From Streptomyces ardesiacus (GTDB taxonomy: Bacteria; Actinomycetota; Actinomycetes; Streptomycetales; Streptomycetaceae), in NCBI RefSeq assembly GCF_003112575.1, contig NZ_BEWC01000001.1, forward strand, positions 1,488,001 through 1,552,000: 64,000 nucleotides of DNA, read 5' to 3'. Below are positions 1-7,695 of the stretch, piece by piece. How positions within the stretch are numbered: the stretch's first letter is position 1; each line of letters begins with the position of its first letter. The notes beneath the pieces were generated by a model. It was not told where the DNA came from. It did not search any database and saw only the letters and a program-made list of their open reading frames with translations. Position numbers and translations under genes: made by a program.

Positions 1-180
1 GCCGCTGGAGCTGTCGATCAGGGTCTGACCCGGACGGACCGTGCCCCGCTCCAGCAGATGACGGACGGCGGCAAGGGCCGAGTAGATCTTCATCGACTCG
101 AACCGCAGCAGGACCAGGCCGTCGGTGAGCCGGACGAGGTCCGGGACTTTCAGGGCGTCGGCGATGTGGGGGTGGATCAC
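1..180 (-). CDS. PLP-dependent enzyme, cysteine synthase/TrpB fold type II, N-terminal part
   Basis: This is the first 60 codons of a gene that runs off the left edge. The GTG start (178-180) overlaps the TGA stop of the kinase gene upstream in a GTGA quartet, so the two are translationally coupled. The segment has a lysine in the context SMKIYSA about 30 residues in, followed by GQTLIDSSSG, which matches the PLP-lysine region and the serine-rich phosphate/substrate loop of cysteine-synthase-like enzymes (family knowledge). Being co-transcribed with a threonine-kinase-like gene behind a cobalamin riboswitch suggests it acts on a phosphorylated hydroxy-amino acid, but the substrate is an inference. 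The rest of the protein is not visible. Confidence 0.7.
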   Translation of the reverse strand, partial: MIHPHIADALKVPDLVRLTDGLVLLRFESMKIYSALAAVRHLLERGTVRPGQTLIDSSSG

Positions 181-1160
181 CCGTAGCCTCCTTGGGCGAA
201 GGTGCACTGGTGGCCGAGCGAGTGGAAGAACGCGGAGAGCTCGGACTTGGCCCCGGCCCCTGGGCGCGAGGCGAAGAGATAGCCGGCCAGGCAGCCGGTG
301 TGGGCGACGAAGACGCCGTCGGCGCCGAACCGCTCACGATGGGCGCGCAGGCTGGCGAAGGTCGCCTTGGGCAACACCTCCTGGGACAACGCGGCGCTGG
401 TCGTCGCGGCCCGGGCGACGGCGGCCGGGTCACCCGAGTCGAAGCCCTTCAGCAGATCGGTGAGGCACCGCTGGTACTCCTCGCCGCGGCGCCGGTAGTG
501 GTCCAGCAGCAGGGGAGCGACGGCGGCGGTGTCCACCGTGCCGGGTTCCGTGACGTAGGCGGTGTGGAAGCCGATGTCCGTGCCCAGCCGCCGCACCACC
601 CGGTGCCGGCCACTGAGGTACAGGGCGAACTCGTCGAGGAAGACGCTGTCGGCGCGCTCGATGTCCGCCAGGACACCGCGGACCACGTCCGTCTCGTACG
701 GCAGGGAGAAGACGCGGAACAGACAGCGCAGCGTCGCCACGATGTCCGCCGTGGAACTGGACATCCCCACGCCCACCGGCAGTTCGGAGCGGGTGTGCCA
801 GTCGCCCGGGGGCAGGGCGAGGCGGTAGTGGTCGAGGAAGAGCCGGGCCGCTGTCGCCGACTTCTCACCCAGGGCCGGCGAACGCGGCGGGCCGGCCGTC
901 GTCCTCGGGCTGAAGTACACCCAGGAGTGACGGTCCACGGGGAAGGACACCACCGCGATCTCAGGATCGGTGCCCGCTCGCAACGGGCCTTGGTACAGCT
1001 CGCCGAGAGTGCCGTGGCAGACACCGGACACCGTGCCGCCGGGCCCGTCCGGTCCCTGGAGAACGCCCGCGCGGGGCCCGGGCATCCTCGGCCCCGGTCC
1101 GTCGGACGACACGTCGGCCCAAGGACGGTAGGGCCGACGCGAACCGGCTGGGTCCCGCAC
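177..1160 (-). CDS. GHMP-family kinase, L-threonine kinase (PduX)-like
   Basis: A GHMP kinase of about 327 residues. The family ATP loop is seen as PVGVGMSSSTAD (about residues 128-139), preceded by GTLGELYQGP near residue 50, the usual N-terminal strand of PduX-like kinases. PduX phosphorylates L-threonine to L-threonine-O-3-phosphate for the aminopropanol arm of the cobalamin nucleotide loop; the cobalamin riboswitch upstream fits that role. The GTG start at 1158-1160 has a strong GGAGGA Shine-Dalgarno a few bases upstream; the N-terminal ~40 residues are low complexity and later starts (GTG near 1031) are possible. It is coupled to the PLP enzyme gene downstream. A kinase for a related amino acid or sugar alcohol cannot be excluded. 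Confidence 0.75.
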   Translation of the reverse strand: MRDPAGSRRPYRPWADVSSDGPGPRMPGPRAGVLQGPDGPGGTVSGVCHGTLGELYQGPLRAGTDPEIAVVSFPVDRHSWVYFSPRTTAGPPRSPALGEKSATAARLFLDHYRLALPPGDWHTRSELPVGVGMSSSTADIVATLRCLFRVFSLPYETDVVRGVLADIERADSVFLDEFALYLSGRHRVVRRLGTDIGFHTAYVTEPGTVDTAAVAPLLLDHYRRRGEEYQRCLTDLLKGFDSGDPAAVARAATTSAALSQEVLPKATFASLRAHRERFGADGVFVAHTGCLAGYLFASRPGAGAKSELSAFFHSLGHQCTFAQGGYG

Positions 1161-1284
1161 AGCATCCTCCTCCGTACCGGGCCTTGCACACCGACAGGGA
1201 AGGAGGCGCGGTCACACGCACGACGTACGACCGCTCATACCGCCGACCCAGTCCACGAGGTCACGTGCACAGCCCGCGCGCAAC

Positions 1285-1500
1285 GCGGGCGCAGTGGCAG
1301 GTCTTCGGACTCGCGGGCTCGTCCGCCGAAAGGGCGGACACCTACCGGCCGTCTCTTCCCCGGCCCTGACGCGGGCCCAGTGACATCGACGGCTTTCGTT
1401 CCCACTCACCGCTGCGGGACAGCCCCGGATTCGCACCGGGTTCCCTCTTGCGTCGCGCCGCCGGCGTCCGGGCGGACGGGAGGCGCGAACCGACTGCGTG
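1285..1500 (-). promoter_or_regulatory. Cobalamin riboswitch, minus strand
   Basis: Read on the minus strand this stretch contains GGTGCGAATCCGGGGC followed by CCCGCAGCGGTGA, and then AGTCCGAAGACCTGCC: the conserved core and the B12-box region of the cobalamin (adenosylcobalamin-sensing) riboswitch family. It ends about 125 bases before the GHMP kinase start. Family behaviour is repression of the downstream operon when cobalamin is abundant. The exact ends are approximate. Confidence 0.92.
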
Positions 1501-1728
1501 CATCAGCGTAGAGGCGCGTCCATCCCTGCGACAGTGGGGCTTCGGCTGTTGTCTTGAATGTGGAGGGGCGGCAGAAACCAGGTGTGCCCCGTGCAGTCCT
1601 CGTGGCGGCTCTGGCCGGATAAGGCCTCTGGAGATCACTCCCTCATCGGCCAGACTTGTTGCCCCACGCCACATGACGCCACATGAGCACCGCTGCTGCT
1701 GCGGTGACCCGTGACCGGGAGGCCCCTG
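1501..1728. other. Divergent promoter region
   Basis: About 230 bases between the minus-strand cobalamin riboswitch and the plus-strand membrane protein gene. It must carry the promoters for both directions. I see no additional gene and no clear hairpin terminator. Confidence 0.4.
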
Positions 1729-2709
1729 ATGACGTCAGACACGAGGCCGGACGAAGACGGGGCAGTGGCCCCGCCCGGACGGCTACGGCCTCCCGGGGAC
1801 CGTGTCGCTCTGCGCGGCGATCTGCGGTCCGCCCTTCCCGACGCCACTGCGGCGGTGGTGGTCACCGCGCTCGTGTTCGCCCTCCTGTGGGCGCGCATGG
1901 AGTCGGGTGCTTCGGACACCGTCGCGGTCATGCCGTTCATGGACGATGCCGGCACCTATTGGATGTACTTGCTCAGCCAGGCGTTCGGCTGGTCCGGGCT
2001 GCTGTGGGCGTGGGGCACGGTCATGCTCGGCCTGCTGTTGTCGGGGCCGCGACCCGTCCGGCTGCCGGTCTCCCGGCAGGTGCTGGAGCGCTGGCACCGC
2101 ACCACGAGCCTGACGACCATGGCGCTGATGTTCGCCCACGCGCTGATGTTCGCGGCGGAACTCGTACGCTACGAGACCAAGGTGGACTGGGCGGAACGGC
2201 TCTGGGTGGCCTTCGCCGACAGCTTCGTGCCCGGCTGGTACGACTCCGGAACCGGCCGGATCGCCATCCCCATCGGCCAGGGGGCCCTCTACCTGGCGAT
2301 TCCGCTGGGGCTGCTCTTCTACGTCCGGCACCGCATCGGTGCGAACACCTGGCGACGGCTCCACCGGTTCGTGATCGTCGTCTACGTGCTGAGCGTGTGG
2401 CACACGCTGCTCTACGGAACCAACGTCTGGTACGGGGAGTGGCCGCGCACCGTCCTCTGGCTGCTGCAACTCCCGGTCGCCGTACTCCTGTTGGTCCGTC
2501 TGCTGCGGCCCGCCCGGCGGGCCGAACGACTGGGTCCACCCGGCGGGGGTGTGGCCCGGCCGGGGTGGTGGGTGCGGGTGGCGGGACGGGTCGTGGTCGG
2601 GGCCGTTGTCGTCGGGCTGGTCGTCGTGGTGGTGTCCGGCCGCGACGGCGGACGGGACCGGCCGACCCATCCGCCCGCGACGGCCCCGCACGCCCAGGAG
2701 ACGGACTGA
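1729..2709 (+). CDS. Ferric-reductase-like transmembrane (haem-binding) protein
   Basis: A membrane protein of about 326 residues from the ATG at 1729, chosen because a GGGAGG ribosome site lies six bases upstream; a GTG at 1711 is also in frame. There are about six hydrophobic helices. Paired histidines on successive helices (RWHRTT, MFAHALMF, RRLHRF, SVWHTLLY) match the haem-coordinating pattern of the ferric reductase-like transmembrane domain (YedZ/NOX-type cytochrome b). No FAD/NAD-binding domain follows; the C-terminus is one more hydrophobic segment and a short polar tail, so it needs a separate electron donor. It lies between two cobalamin riboswitches and upstream of a ferredoxin and an FhuF-like protein, suggesting a role in metal or corrinoid reduction (inference). 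Confidence 0.8.
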   Translation: MTSDTRPDEDGAVAPPGRLRPPGDRVALRGDLRSALPDATAAVVVTALVFALLWARMESGASDTVAVMPFMDDAGTYWMYLLSQAFGWSGLLWAWGTVMLGLLLSGPRPVRLPVSRQVLERWHRTTSLTTMALMFAHALMFAAELVRYETKVDWAERLWVAFADSFVPGWYDSGTGRIAIPIGQGALYLAIPLGLLFYVRHRIGANTWRRLHRFVIVVYVLSVWHTLLYGTNVWYGEWPRTVLWLLQLPVAVLLLVRLLRPARRAERLGPPGGGVARPGWWVRVAGRVVVGAVVVGLVVVVVSGRDGGRDRPTHPPATAPHAQETD

Positions 2710-2744
2710 CGGCCGGCACCGGGCGGGCCGGAGGACGTACCGGG

Positions 2745-2912
2745 ATGGGAGGATGACGGACGACAGGGCGACGGCGGAACGAGGAAGCCGGTGTGAATCC
2801 GGCGCGGTCCCGCCACTGTGATCGGCGAGCGAGTCCCGACAGGCCACTACCCCGCAACGGGTGGGAAGGCCGGGACGAGCATCGACCCGAGAGCCAGGAG
2901 ACTCACGCGGTC
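2745..2912 (+). promoter_or_regulatory. Cobalamin riboswitch, plus strand
   Basis: Contains GGAAGCCGGTGTGAATCC, then GGTCCCGCCACTGTGA, GGGAAGGCCGGG and finally GAGAGCCAGGAGACTC (the B12 box), all in the order of the cobalamin riboswitch. It lies just upstream of the ferredoxin gene starting at 2967 and is a second, independent copy relative to the one on the minus strand at 1285-1500. Predicted effect: the ferredoxin/FhuF-like genes are shut off when cobalamin is plentiful. Confidence 0.93.
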
Positions 2913-2966
2913 GCCTCCTCGACGGACCACCGGGGCGGATCTCCCCGGAGAGAGGGACGGCACCGC

Positions 2967-3434
2967 ATGCCCGCAACGCCGACGGGACCTACGACGGATC
3001 CGACCGGACCAACGACGGACTCAACCGGACCTACGACGGACCCGACCGGACCAACGACGGACGACGAGAGGTCCGCGACGGTCACCGGCCCCGTGCCGTG
3101 CCGCATCGTCGTGTGCCGCGACTGCTGCTGCGGCAGCCCCAAGGTGACCGGCGTCGACCACGCATCTCAGACCGAACGCCTGCGTGCCGCCGCACCGGTA
3201 CGCGTCTCCGACTGCCTCGACGCCTGCGACCACGCCAACGTCATCGTCGTTCAGCCCTCCGCCGAAGGCCGCGCCGCGGGCGCCCGGCCCGTCTGGCTCG
3301 GGCTGGTCAACGACCCGGACGCGACCGAGGACATCGCCGCCTGGGCACGCGCCGGCGGCCCGGGCGCCGCGCCCCGGCCGGACATCCTCGACCTGTACGC
3401 CATCACGCCGCCGCGACGGCGTACGGCGTCCTGA
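2967..3434 (+). CDS. (2Fe-2S) ferredoxin, thioredoxin-like fold
   Basis: A protein of about 155 residues with ATG at 2967. After a repetitive N-terminal tail (see the repeat at 2982-3065) it has CRIVVCRDCCCGSPK and, some 35 residues later, SDCLDACDHANVIVV. This cysteine layout (a Cys-rich strand, then C-x3-C followed by a hydrophobic strand) is that of the thioredoxin-like (2Fe-2S) ferredoxins often found in actinobacterial cobalamin gene clusters. It follows a cobalamin riboswitch directly and is followed after 36 bases by the FhuF-like gene, so both probably act in one B12-regulated electron-transfer route. The partner is unknown. Confidence 0.82.
   Translation: MPATPTGPTTDPTGPTTDSTGPTTDPTGPTTDDERSATVTGPVPCRIVVCRDCCCGSPKVTGVDHASQTERLRAAAPVRVSDCLDACDHANVIVVQPSAEGRAAGARPVWLGLVNDPDATEDIAAWARAGGPGAAPRPDILDLYAITPPRRRTAS
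2982..3065 (+). repeat. Four tandem 21-bp repeats (TGPTTD-x)
   Basis: Four consecutive 7-residue units TGPTTDP, TGPTTDS, TGPTTDP, TGPTTDD are encoded just after the start codon of the ferredoxin. The DNA copies differ only at a few positions, so the tract probably changes copy number by slippage. It adds a flexible Thr/Pro/Asp linker to the N-terminus. Confidence 0.9.
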
Positions 3435-3470
3435 CCGTACGGACGGAGAGCTGGAGGGAGGACAGGAAGC

Positions 3471-4181
3471 GTGCACGAAGCCCGCGCCTCAACCGTGTCC
3501 GTCACCGCCGCCCTGCACGACGTGGCCGGCCTCGGCGGCTTCTTCGCCCTGCGGGTCGGGGGCCGGGACGACGGCTGGCATCCGGTCGCCCGCTCCTACG
3601 CGGCTGGTTTCACCGACCTCGCCGAAGCCGTCGCCCGCCGCCACCGCACCCCGGAACCGCGCATCGACGTCTCCCTCGCCCATCTCGGTCACGCCGCCCG
3701 CCTCTGGTCACCGGCCCTGGCCTGCGTCGTCCTGCACGGGATCGTCCCCGACCTGGAGGGACTGCAGCGGGCCGACGACGGACCGGCCCTCCGGGTGCCC
3801 CGCCCGGCCGGCTGGTACGCCGACCGGCTCGACGGCGACCCCGCACGCGCCGTGTACCAGCAGGTGACACGCCACCTGTCGGCACTGGCCGACGGACTGC
3901 GCGTCAAGGTCGCCCCGCGTCTGCTGGACGGCAACTCGGCCTCGGCGCTCGCCGGGGCGGCCCACGCCCTGCTCGCACTCCGGCCCGCCGTACGCCGACC
4001 GCTCACCGACCTCACGACCGCGCTGCTGGACACCGGACACCTGGCGGGCACCGGAGTGCTCACCGGCCCCGACCTCGCGTTCCGCCGCCGAAGCTGCTGC
4101 CTCTACTACCGCGCACCGGACGGCTCGAAGTGCGGTGACTGCGGGCTGGCCCAGGGTGTGCCCCGCCGAGCCCCGCGATGA
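3471..4181 (+). CDS. FhuF-like (2Fe-2S) iron reductase family protein
   Basis: A protein of about 236 residues, GTG start at 3471 preceded by a purine-rich GGAGGG region. The C-terminus carries RRRSCCLYYRAPDGSKCGDC, a C-C-x10-C-x2-C motif that is the [2Fe-2S] signature of FhuF-type ferric-siderophore reductases. The rest is a helical domain typical of actinobacterial FhuF-like proteins. The upstream neighbours are a cobalamin riboswitch and a ferredoxin, so this copy may reduce corrinoid cobalt or cobalt-chelate uptake products rather than ferric siderophores; that is inference from context. Confidence 0.8.
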   Translation: MHEARASTVSVTAALHDVAGLGGFFALRVGGRDDGWHPVARSYAAGFTDLAEAVARRHRTPEPRIDVSLAHLGHAARLWSPALACVVLHGIVPDLEGLQRADDGPALRVPRPAGWYADRLDGDPARAVYQQVTRHLSALADGLRVKVAPRLLDGNSASALAGAAHALLALRPAVRRPLTDLTTALLDTGHLAGTGVLTGPDLAFRRRSCCLYYRAPDGSKCGDCGLAQGVPRRAPR

Positions 4182-4616
4182 GGTGCGTCCGTTCCGGGCT
4201 GCGCCGCTCACGGGGCCCGAAATTGGTGCGTCAGGCCCGGTGAGCCGGGGGTCGGGAGCGGGAGAGCACGTCACGGACGGTGCGGGCGGCGGCCCCCCAG
4301 ATACTCGAACGAGGCCCGGGTCTCGGGTCAGACGCGGGTTCCGGACCAGGCGCGGGGTCTTCGGCCGCGGCCGGGGTCGCCCCAAAGCCGTTCGGCGGGG
4401 ATGGCCTTGAGGTCGGTGCCCAGGAGTTCCGCGGCCTCGGCGGCAATCGGCACGCGCGGGGAGTGGATGTGCTACACGCCGGGTCCGGCCTCGCGACACG
4501 ATCTACGGCCGCGACTGACGGCCTTCGCCAGCCTGCGGGCCGTCCGAGCACTTCGTGCGGGCTGCCGCCGACTGGGGGGGGGGGGAGGGCCTGGCGCACC
4601 AACCCGTCCGTCTCTG
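4182..4616. other. Non-genic stretch with a degenerate minus-strand coding remnant
   Basis: No intact gene. On the minus strand around 4360-4470 a readable segment (HSPRVPIAAEAAELLGTD, then LKAIPAERLWGDPGR) looks like a protein fragment but has no start and runs into stops and a frame change; I do not recognise its family. A run of 12 G at 4574-4585 could be a sequencing or slippage-prone site. Confidence 0.35.
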
Positions 4617-5255
4617 TCAGGGGAGGATTTTGATGGCGCTCTGCCAGTTCAGCTCCAGAGGTTGCTGGACGGAGATGTGCAGGAACCCCAACGCCTCGAG
4701 TTCTCGGGCGCGGCGCAGTGGACCGACGTCCAGGGGACGCATCGCGCCGGAGGAGATGAGCTCCGTGACCTTGGCCTTGGCAGCGGAGTCGTCGCCGGCG
4801 ATCAGTACGTCGAGCGGGAAACCGTGGCCTTCACCCGTAGTGAGCAGTCCGGCGAACGTGGTGTTGAACGCCTTGACGACCTTTGCGTCCGTGCCGACGA
4901 CCTGTTGGATCTGCTCGGCGGCCGACGTGTCGGCGGGCGTAACGCGCGAGTCCATGGTGGCGAAGTCGACGGGATTGCAGATGTCCACCACGACCTGTCC
5001 GGACAGCGCGCCACGGGCGGACCCGGCGACCTCCAGCGTTGCGTCGTAGGGCAGGGCCAGCACAGTCATGTCGGCCGCCTGCGCCGCAGTGGCCGAGCCG
5101 GTTTCGCCGTCCGGGAAGCGCTGCTCGAGCTCGGCGGCTGCCGCTCGGCCGCGGTCGGCGTCGGGGTGGACGAGGCACACGCTGTGGCCGCCGGTGAGTG
5201 CGCGGGCGGCGATGGCTCGGCCCATGTTGCCGGGACCCACAATGTTGATCTTCAA
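4617..5255 (-). CDS. F420-dependent-type NADP oxidoreductase
   Basis: A protein of 212 residues. It opens with KINIVGPGNMGRAIAARAL, the Rossmann GxGxxG of the NADP oxidoreductase/coenzyme F420-dependent family, and keeps the family's ICNPVDF and VVKAFNTTFA segments. Such proteins transfer hydride between NADPH and F420 or a related substrate. The start is a TTG at 5253-5255, chosen because GGAAGG lies at good distance and the Rossmann strand begins immediately after. Downstream of a decayed luciferase-like flavin oxidoreductase gene, it appears to be the only intact member of that cluster. Confidence 0.82.
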   Translation of the reverse strand: MKINIVGPGNMGRAIAARALTGGHSVCLVHPDADRGRAAAAELEQRFPDGETGSATAAQAADMTVLALPYDATLEVAGSARGALSGQVVVDICNPVDFATMDSRVTPADTSAAEQIQQVVGTDAKVVKAFNTTFAGLLTTGEGHGFPLDVLIAGDDSAAKAKVTELISSGAMRPLDVGPLRRARELEALGFLHISVQQPLELNWQSAIKILP

Positions 5256-5519
5256 GTGGCTGCCTTCCGATTGCGCTGGGGTGAGCGGCAGTGCCCCGGC
5301 TGTCTGTCCAGGAAGCGAGCGGAGGCCGGGCGAAGGCCCTCGCGGCCCGTCCGGTCGCTGCCTGCCGCAGCTGCATGTCTGCCCGGTCTGACGCCGCTTG
5401 TAAGCGCCGGAGGCCTGCGCGTCACCCTTGCGTCCGAGCGTGTCGCGACGTCTCTCTCGGCGTCGCCCTGTCCGGTCCGTGTTCGGCCAGAGGAGCGAAC
5501 GCCTACCGGCGGCGGCCGT

Positions 5520-5662
5520 CGATGGCCGAGCCGGTCCTGGAGGCTGACCAGGTCGAGGCCGGCCCTCTTGGAGGTCTGGGCCAGCTCGACCGGCGCCTGA
5601 GGCGGGCGGGCGGTGCGGGTGACGAAGCTGCCGAACCACAGTTCGCGGCCGTAGTCGCTCAC
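5520..5662 (-). pseudogene. LLM-class flavin/F420-dependent oxidoreductase, N-terminal fragment
   Basis: The reading begins at a GTG (5660-5662) behind GGAGG, with YGRELWFGSFVTRTA and then VELAQTSKRAGLDLVSLQD, a typical N-terminus of luciferase-like F420-dependent oxidoreductases. After about 42 residues similarity stops and the frame fills with Arg/Pro-rich noise up to the next gene. The body of the roughly 300-residue protein is missing. The GTG overlaps the stop of the fragment upstream. Confidence 0.65.
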
Positions 5663-5790
5663 GGGGTGCTTCCTCCGGGGTGGTTCGCGGCGGGCGTGAG
5701 GGCGAAGTTGTCGTCGAACACGCCCTCGGGGTCGTAGACGTCACCTGCGGTGACGTTCTCCGAGCCGTACGCGAAGCGGCCCTGTCTCGC
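5659..5790 (-). pseudogene. 3' end of an unrecognised gene
   Basis: The last roughly 40 codons of a gene (FAYGSENVTAGDVYDPEGVF and a short tail) end in a TGA that overlaps the GTG of the luciferase-like fragment, showing they were once coupled in an operon. Upstream of about 5790 the frame no longer looks coding. Family not recognised. Confidence 0.4.
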
Positions 5791-6094
5791 CGCCTGTATC
5801 CCGCACGGCTTCACGCTGCCGTCCCCGGGGTCCGTCTTCAAAGGGATCTTGCCTGGAGCAGAAGTGACGCGACCGCTGCTTCGTGGTGCTCCTGGGCACA
5901 TTGCTTGGTCACGGCATCGGCAGCATCCAGGGCCCGGACGTAAAGGCAGCGCCGGCCTGAGCCTCTGCGAGGTCGCCGGCGGACTGCGACCATCCTCCGG
6001 TCTGGATCGGCGTCGGTCGGCCCGGCCCGGCCCGGCAGCACTGCATGTCACAGCCGGTCCCGAGTCGGCCAAGCACTACCAGTAACCTGCCCGT

Positions 6095-6748
6095 ATGTCG
6101 GGTTCTGAGATGGCAGATGTGCTGGTGGGCGGCAAGCATGTGCGCGAGGCTGTGGCGCACTGTGTCAAGACGCTTTCCGGTGTTCCGTCCTCCCGGTGGG
6201 GTGCCCGTGCCGGCGATCTGGAGTGGACGTGCTGGGAGAGCTTGGAGCACCTCGCGGACGACTTGCTCACTTACGCGTTGCGGTTCGGGCTTGAGAATCC
6301 CATGGACGTCCCCCGAGTTCCTCTGCGTTTGTCCAGCGACCGGGCCGCGGGGCCGGTGAACGTCATTTTCGGTGACACAGCGGCGGGTCCTGAGGGGCTG
6401 CTCACCGCTGTCGAGGCGTGCGGTGGTCTGCTCGCGTCGGTTGTGGACAGCACTGCTCCCGATGTGCTGGCCCCGCATGTCTTCGGCGCTTCCGATCCGG
6501 AGGGCTTCGCGGCCATGGGAGTCGCCGAGACCCTTGTCCACACGTACGACATCGCGTCGGGGCTCGAACGCGACGGAGTCCCGCCGGATGACTTGAGCCG
6601 CCGGGCCCTGGTCCGGCTGTTCCCCGACGTACCCCTCACCGACGACGCCTCGTCCACCCTGTTGTGGGCCACCGGGCGCATCGGGAGCCCCGAGCGGCCG
6701 CGTCGCACGAGCTGGCGCTGGTACGGCGCGCCTCGCCCGTCCCGGTGA
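6095..6748 (+). CDS. Maleylpyruvate isomerase/DinB-like N-terminal domain protein
   Basis: A protein of 217 residues with segments WTCWESLEHLADDLLTYA near residue 50 and VAETLVHTYDIASGLE near residue 145. These are the first helices and the last helix of the four-helix mycothiol-dependent maleylpyruvate isomerase/DinB fold (metal ligands are histidines on these helices: H in LEHLADD and H in LVHTYD). Mycothiol-using actinobacteria have many such paralogues acting in detoxification; the substrate cannot be told. It stands alone, with the degenerate oxidoreductase cluster upstream on the other strand. Confidence 0.72.
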   Translation: MSGSEMADVLVGGKHVREAVAHCVKTLSGVPSSRWGARAGDLEWTCWESLEHLADDLLTYALRFGLENPMDVPRVPLRLSSDRAAGPVNVIFGDTAAGPEGLLTAVEACGGLLASVVDSTAPDVLAPHVFGASDPEGFAAMGVAETLVHTYDIASGLERDGVPPDDLSRRALVRLFPDVPLTDDASSTLLWATGRIGSPERPRRTSWRWYGAPRPSR

Positions 6749-7019
6749 CCGGACTGGGGGGAAGGGCGGCCGTGCGGAAGGGCCGTGTCTCCCGTTGAGG
6801 AACCTACGAGTCGGCCCGGGACGACCACCCCAGAACCCGCCAACCGGCTCGTGGCAGGCCATCACACGACCATGCTCCTGCGGGCCGTGCTCGTCCTCGC
6901 GAACATCGAGATCGCCCGATGACGGATGATCTACAGCCCGAGTGGGCCTTCGCCCCAGCCACGGCCGGCACTCTCAGGTGAACGGGCTCGCTGTTCAGGT
7001 ATCTCCTTGACAGGCGACG
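6749..7019. other. Intergenic, no gene seen
   Basis: About 270 bases between the isomerase-like gene and the dyad operator of the DUF2975 gene. Short open frames exist on both strands but none has a plausible start and ribosome site together with a family signature. Confidence 0.3.
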
Positions 7020-7050
7020 TATCGTTTATCGATAGTATCGAAAAACGATA
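7020..7050 (+). promoter_or_regulatory. TATCG-type dyad operator/promoter
   Basis: An 8-bp inverted repeat TATCGTTT ... AAACGATA spans 31 bp and encloses a second palindrome TATCGATA (7027-7034) and another TATCGA. It is an AT-rich island in a GC-rich genome about 25 bases before the DUF2975 start. It is the probable binding site of the small XRE regulator encoded two genes down, or of a PadR-like factor. Confidence 0.65.
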
Positions 7051-7074
7051 CACATGCAGTGGGTGAGGGAAAAC

Positions 7075-7695
7075 ATGGGTGCCAAGTCCTGGTGGAGCCA
7101 GACCGACAGCCGGCTGCTGGAGGCAGCTCTGGGCCTGGCTGCTCTGGTGGTCGGCGTCTTCGGGGTACTGTTTCCGGCCCTCGGAGTGGCCGGTCTGATG
7201 GATCCGACGTACACCCGCGAGGTTGAGGCCGCGACGGCGACCCAGGTACCGGAAATCGTGACTGATGCGGTGGCGGGGCACGATGTGACTCTCGCAGGCA
7301 CCCACCAGGCGGATCTCGTCTTCGCCGACCCCGACCTGGGTCAGCGCCTGCTGCTGGCCCTGCCCGAAATCGTCGCTGGCCTACTCCTGTTCCTCATCCT
7401 CGCCCTCCTTTTCAAGATGGCCCGGACCCTGCGCGGCGGCGACGTCTTCGTGCCCGTGAACGCGCGACGCCTGAGCGTCATAGGACTCGTGGTGCTGGTG
7501 TACGCCGTCCTCGCCCCGGTACTGCCGTCCCTCACCACAGGAATGCTGGTGAGCGGTACCCCCATGGCCGAGCAGGTTCCGTTCTCGGTCACCTTCACCG
7601 GCGAGTACGTGCTACTGGCCTTCCTCATCCTTGCGCTGGGGGAAGTCTTCCGACGCGGAACCAAGCTGCGCGCTGATATGGAGGGGCTGGTCTGA
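7075..7695 (+). CDS. DUF2975 membrane protein
   Basis: A membrane protein of 206 residues with four hydrophobic segments (about residues 15-40, 95-120, 135-160 and 175-200), matching the four-helix DUF2975 family. The ATG at 7075 is preferred because GTGAGGG lies at normal distance; an ATG at 7054 is also in frame. The stop overlaps the start of the small XRE regulator, the invariable partner of DUF2975 in actinobacteria and firmicutes. Function is unknown; these pairs resemble small membrane-protein/regulator modules that respond to envelope or antibiotic stress. Confidence 0.82.
   Translation: MGAKSWWSQTDSRLLEAALGLAALVVGVFGVLFPALGVAGLMDPTYTREVEAATATQVPEIVTDAVAGHDVTLAGTHQADLVFADPDLGQRLLLALPEIVAGLLLFLILALLFKMARTLRGGDVFVPVNARRLSVIGLVVLVYAVLAPVLPSLTTGMLVSGTPMAEQVPFSVTFTGEYVLLAFLILALGEVFRRGTKLRADMEGLV

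Noticed and set aside
4574..4585. Homopolymer of 12 G as a phase-variation switch
   Set aside because: It lies in non-genic DNA with no frame that it would control; more likely slippage or sequencing noise.
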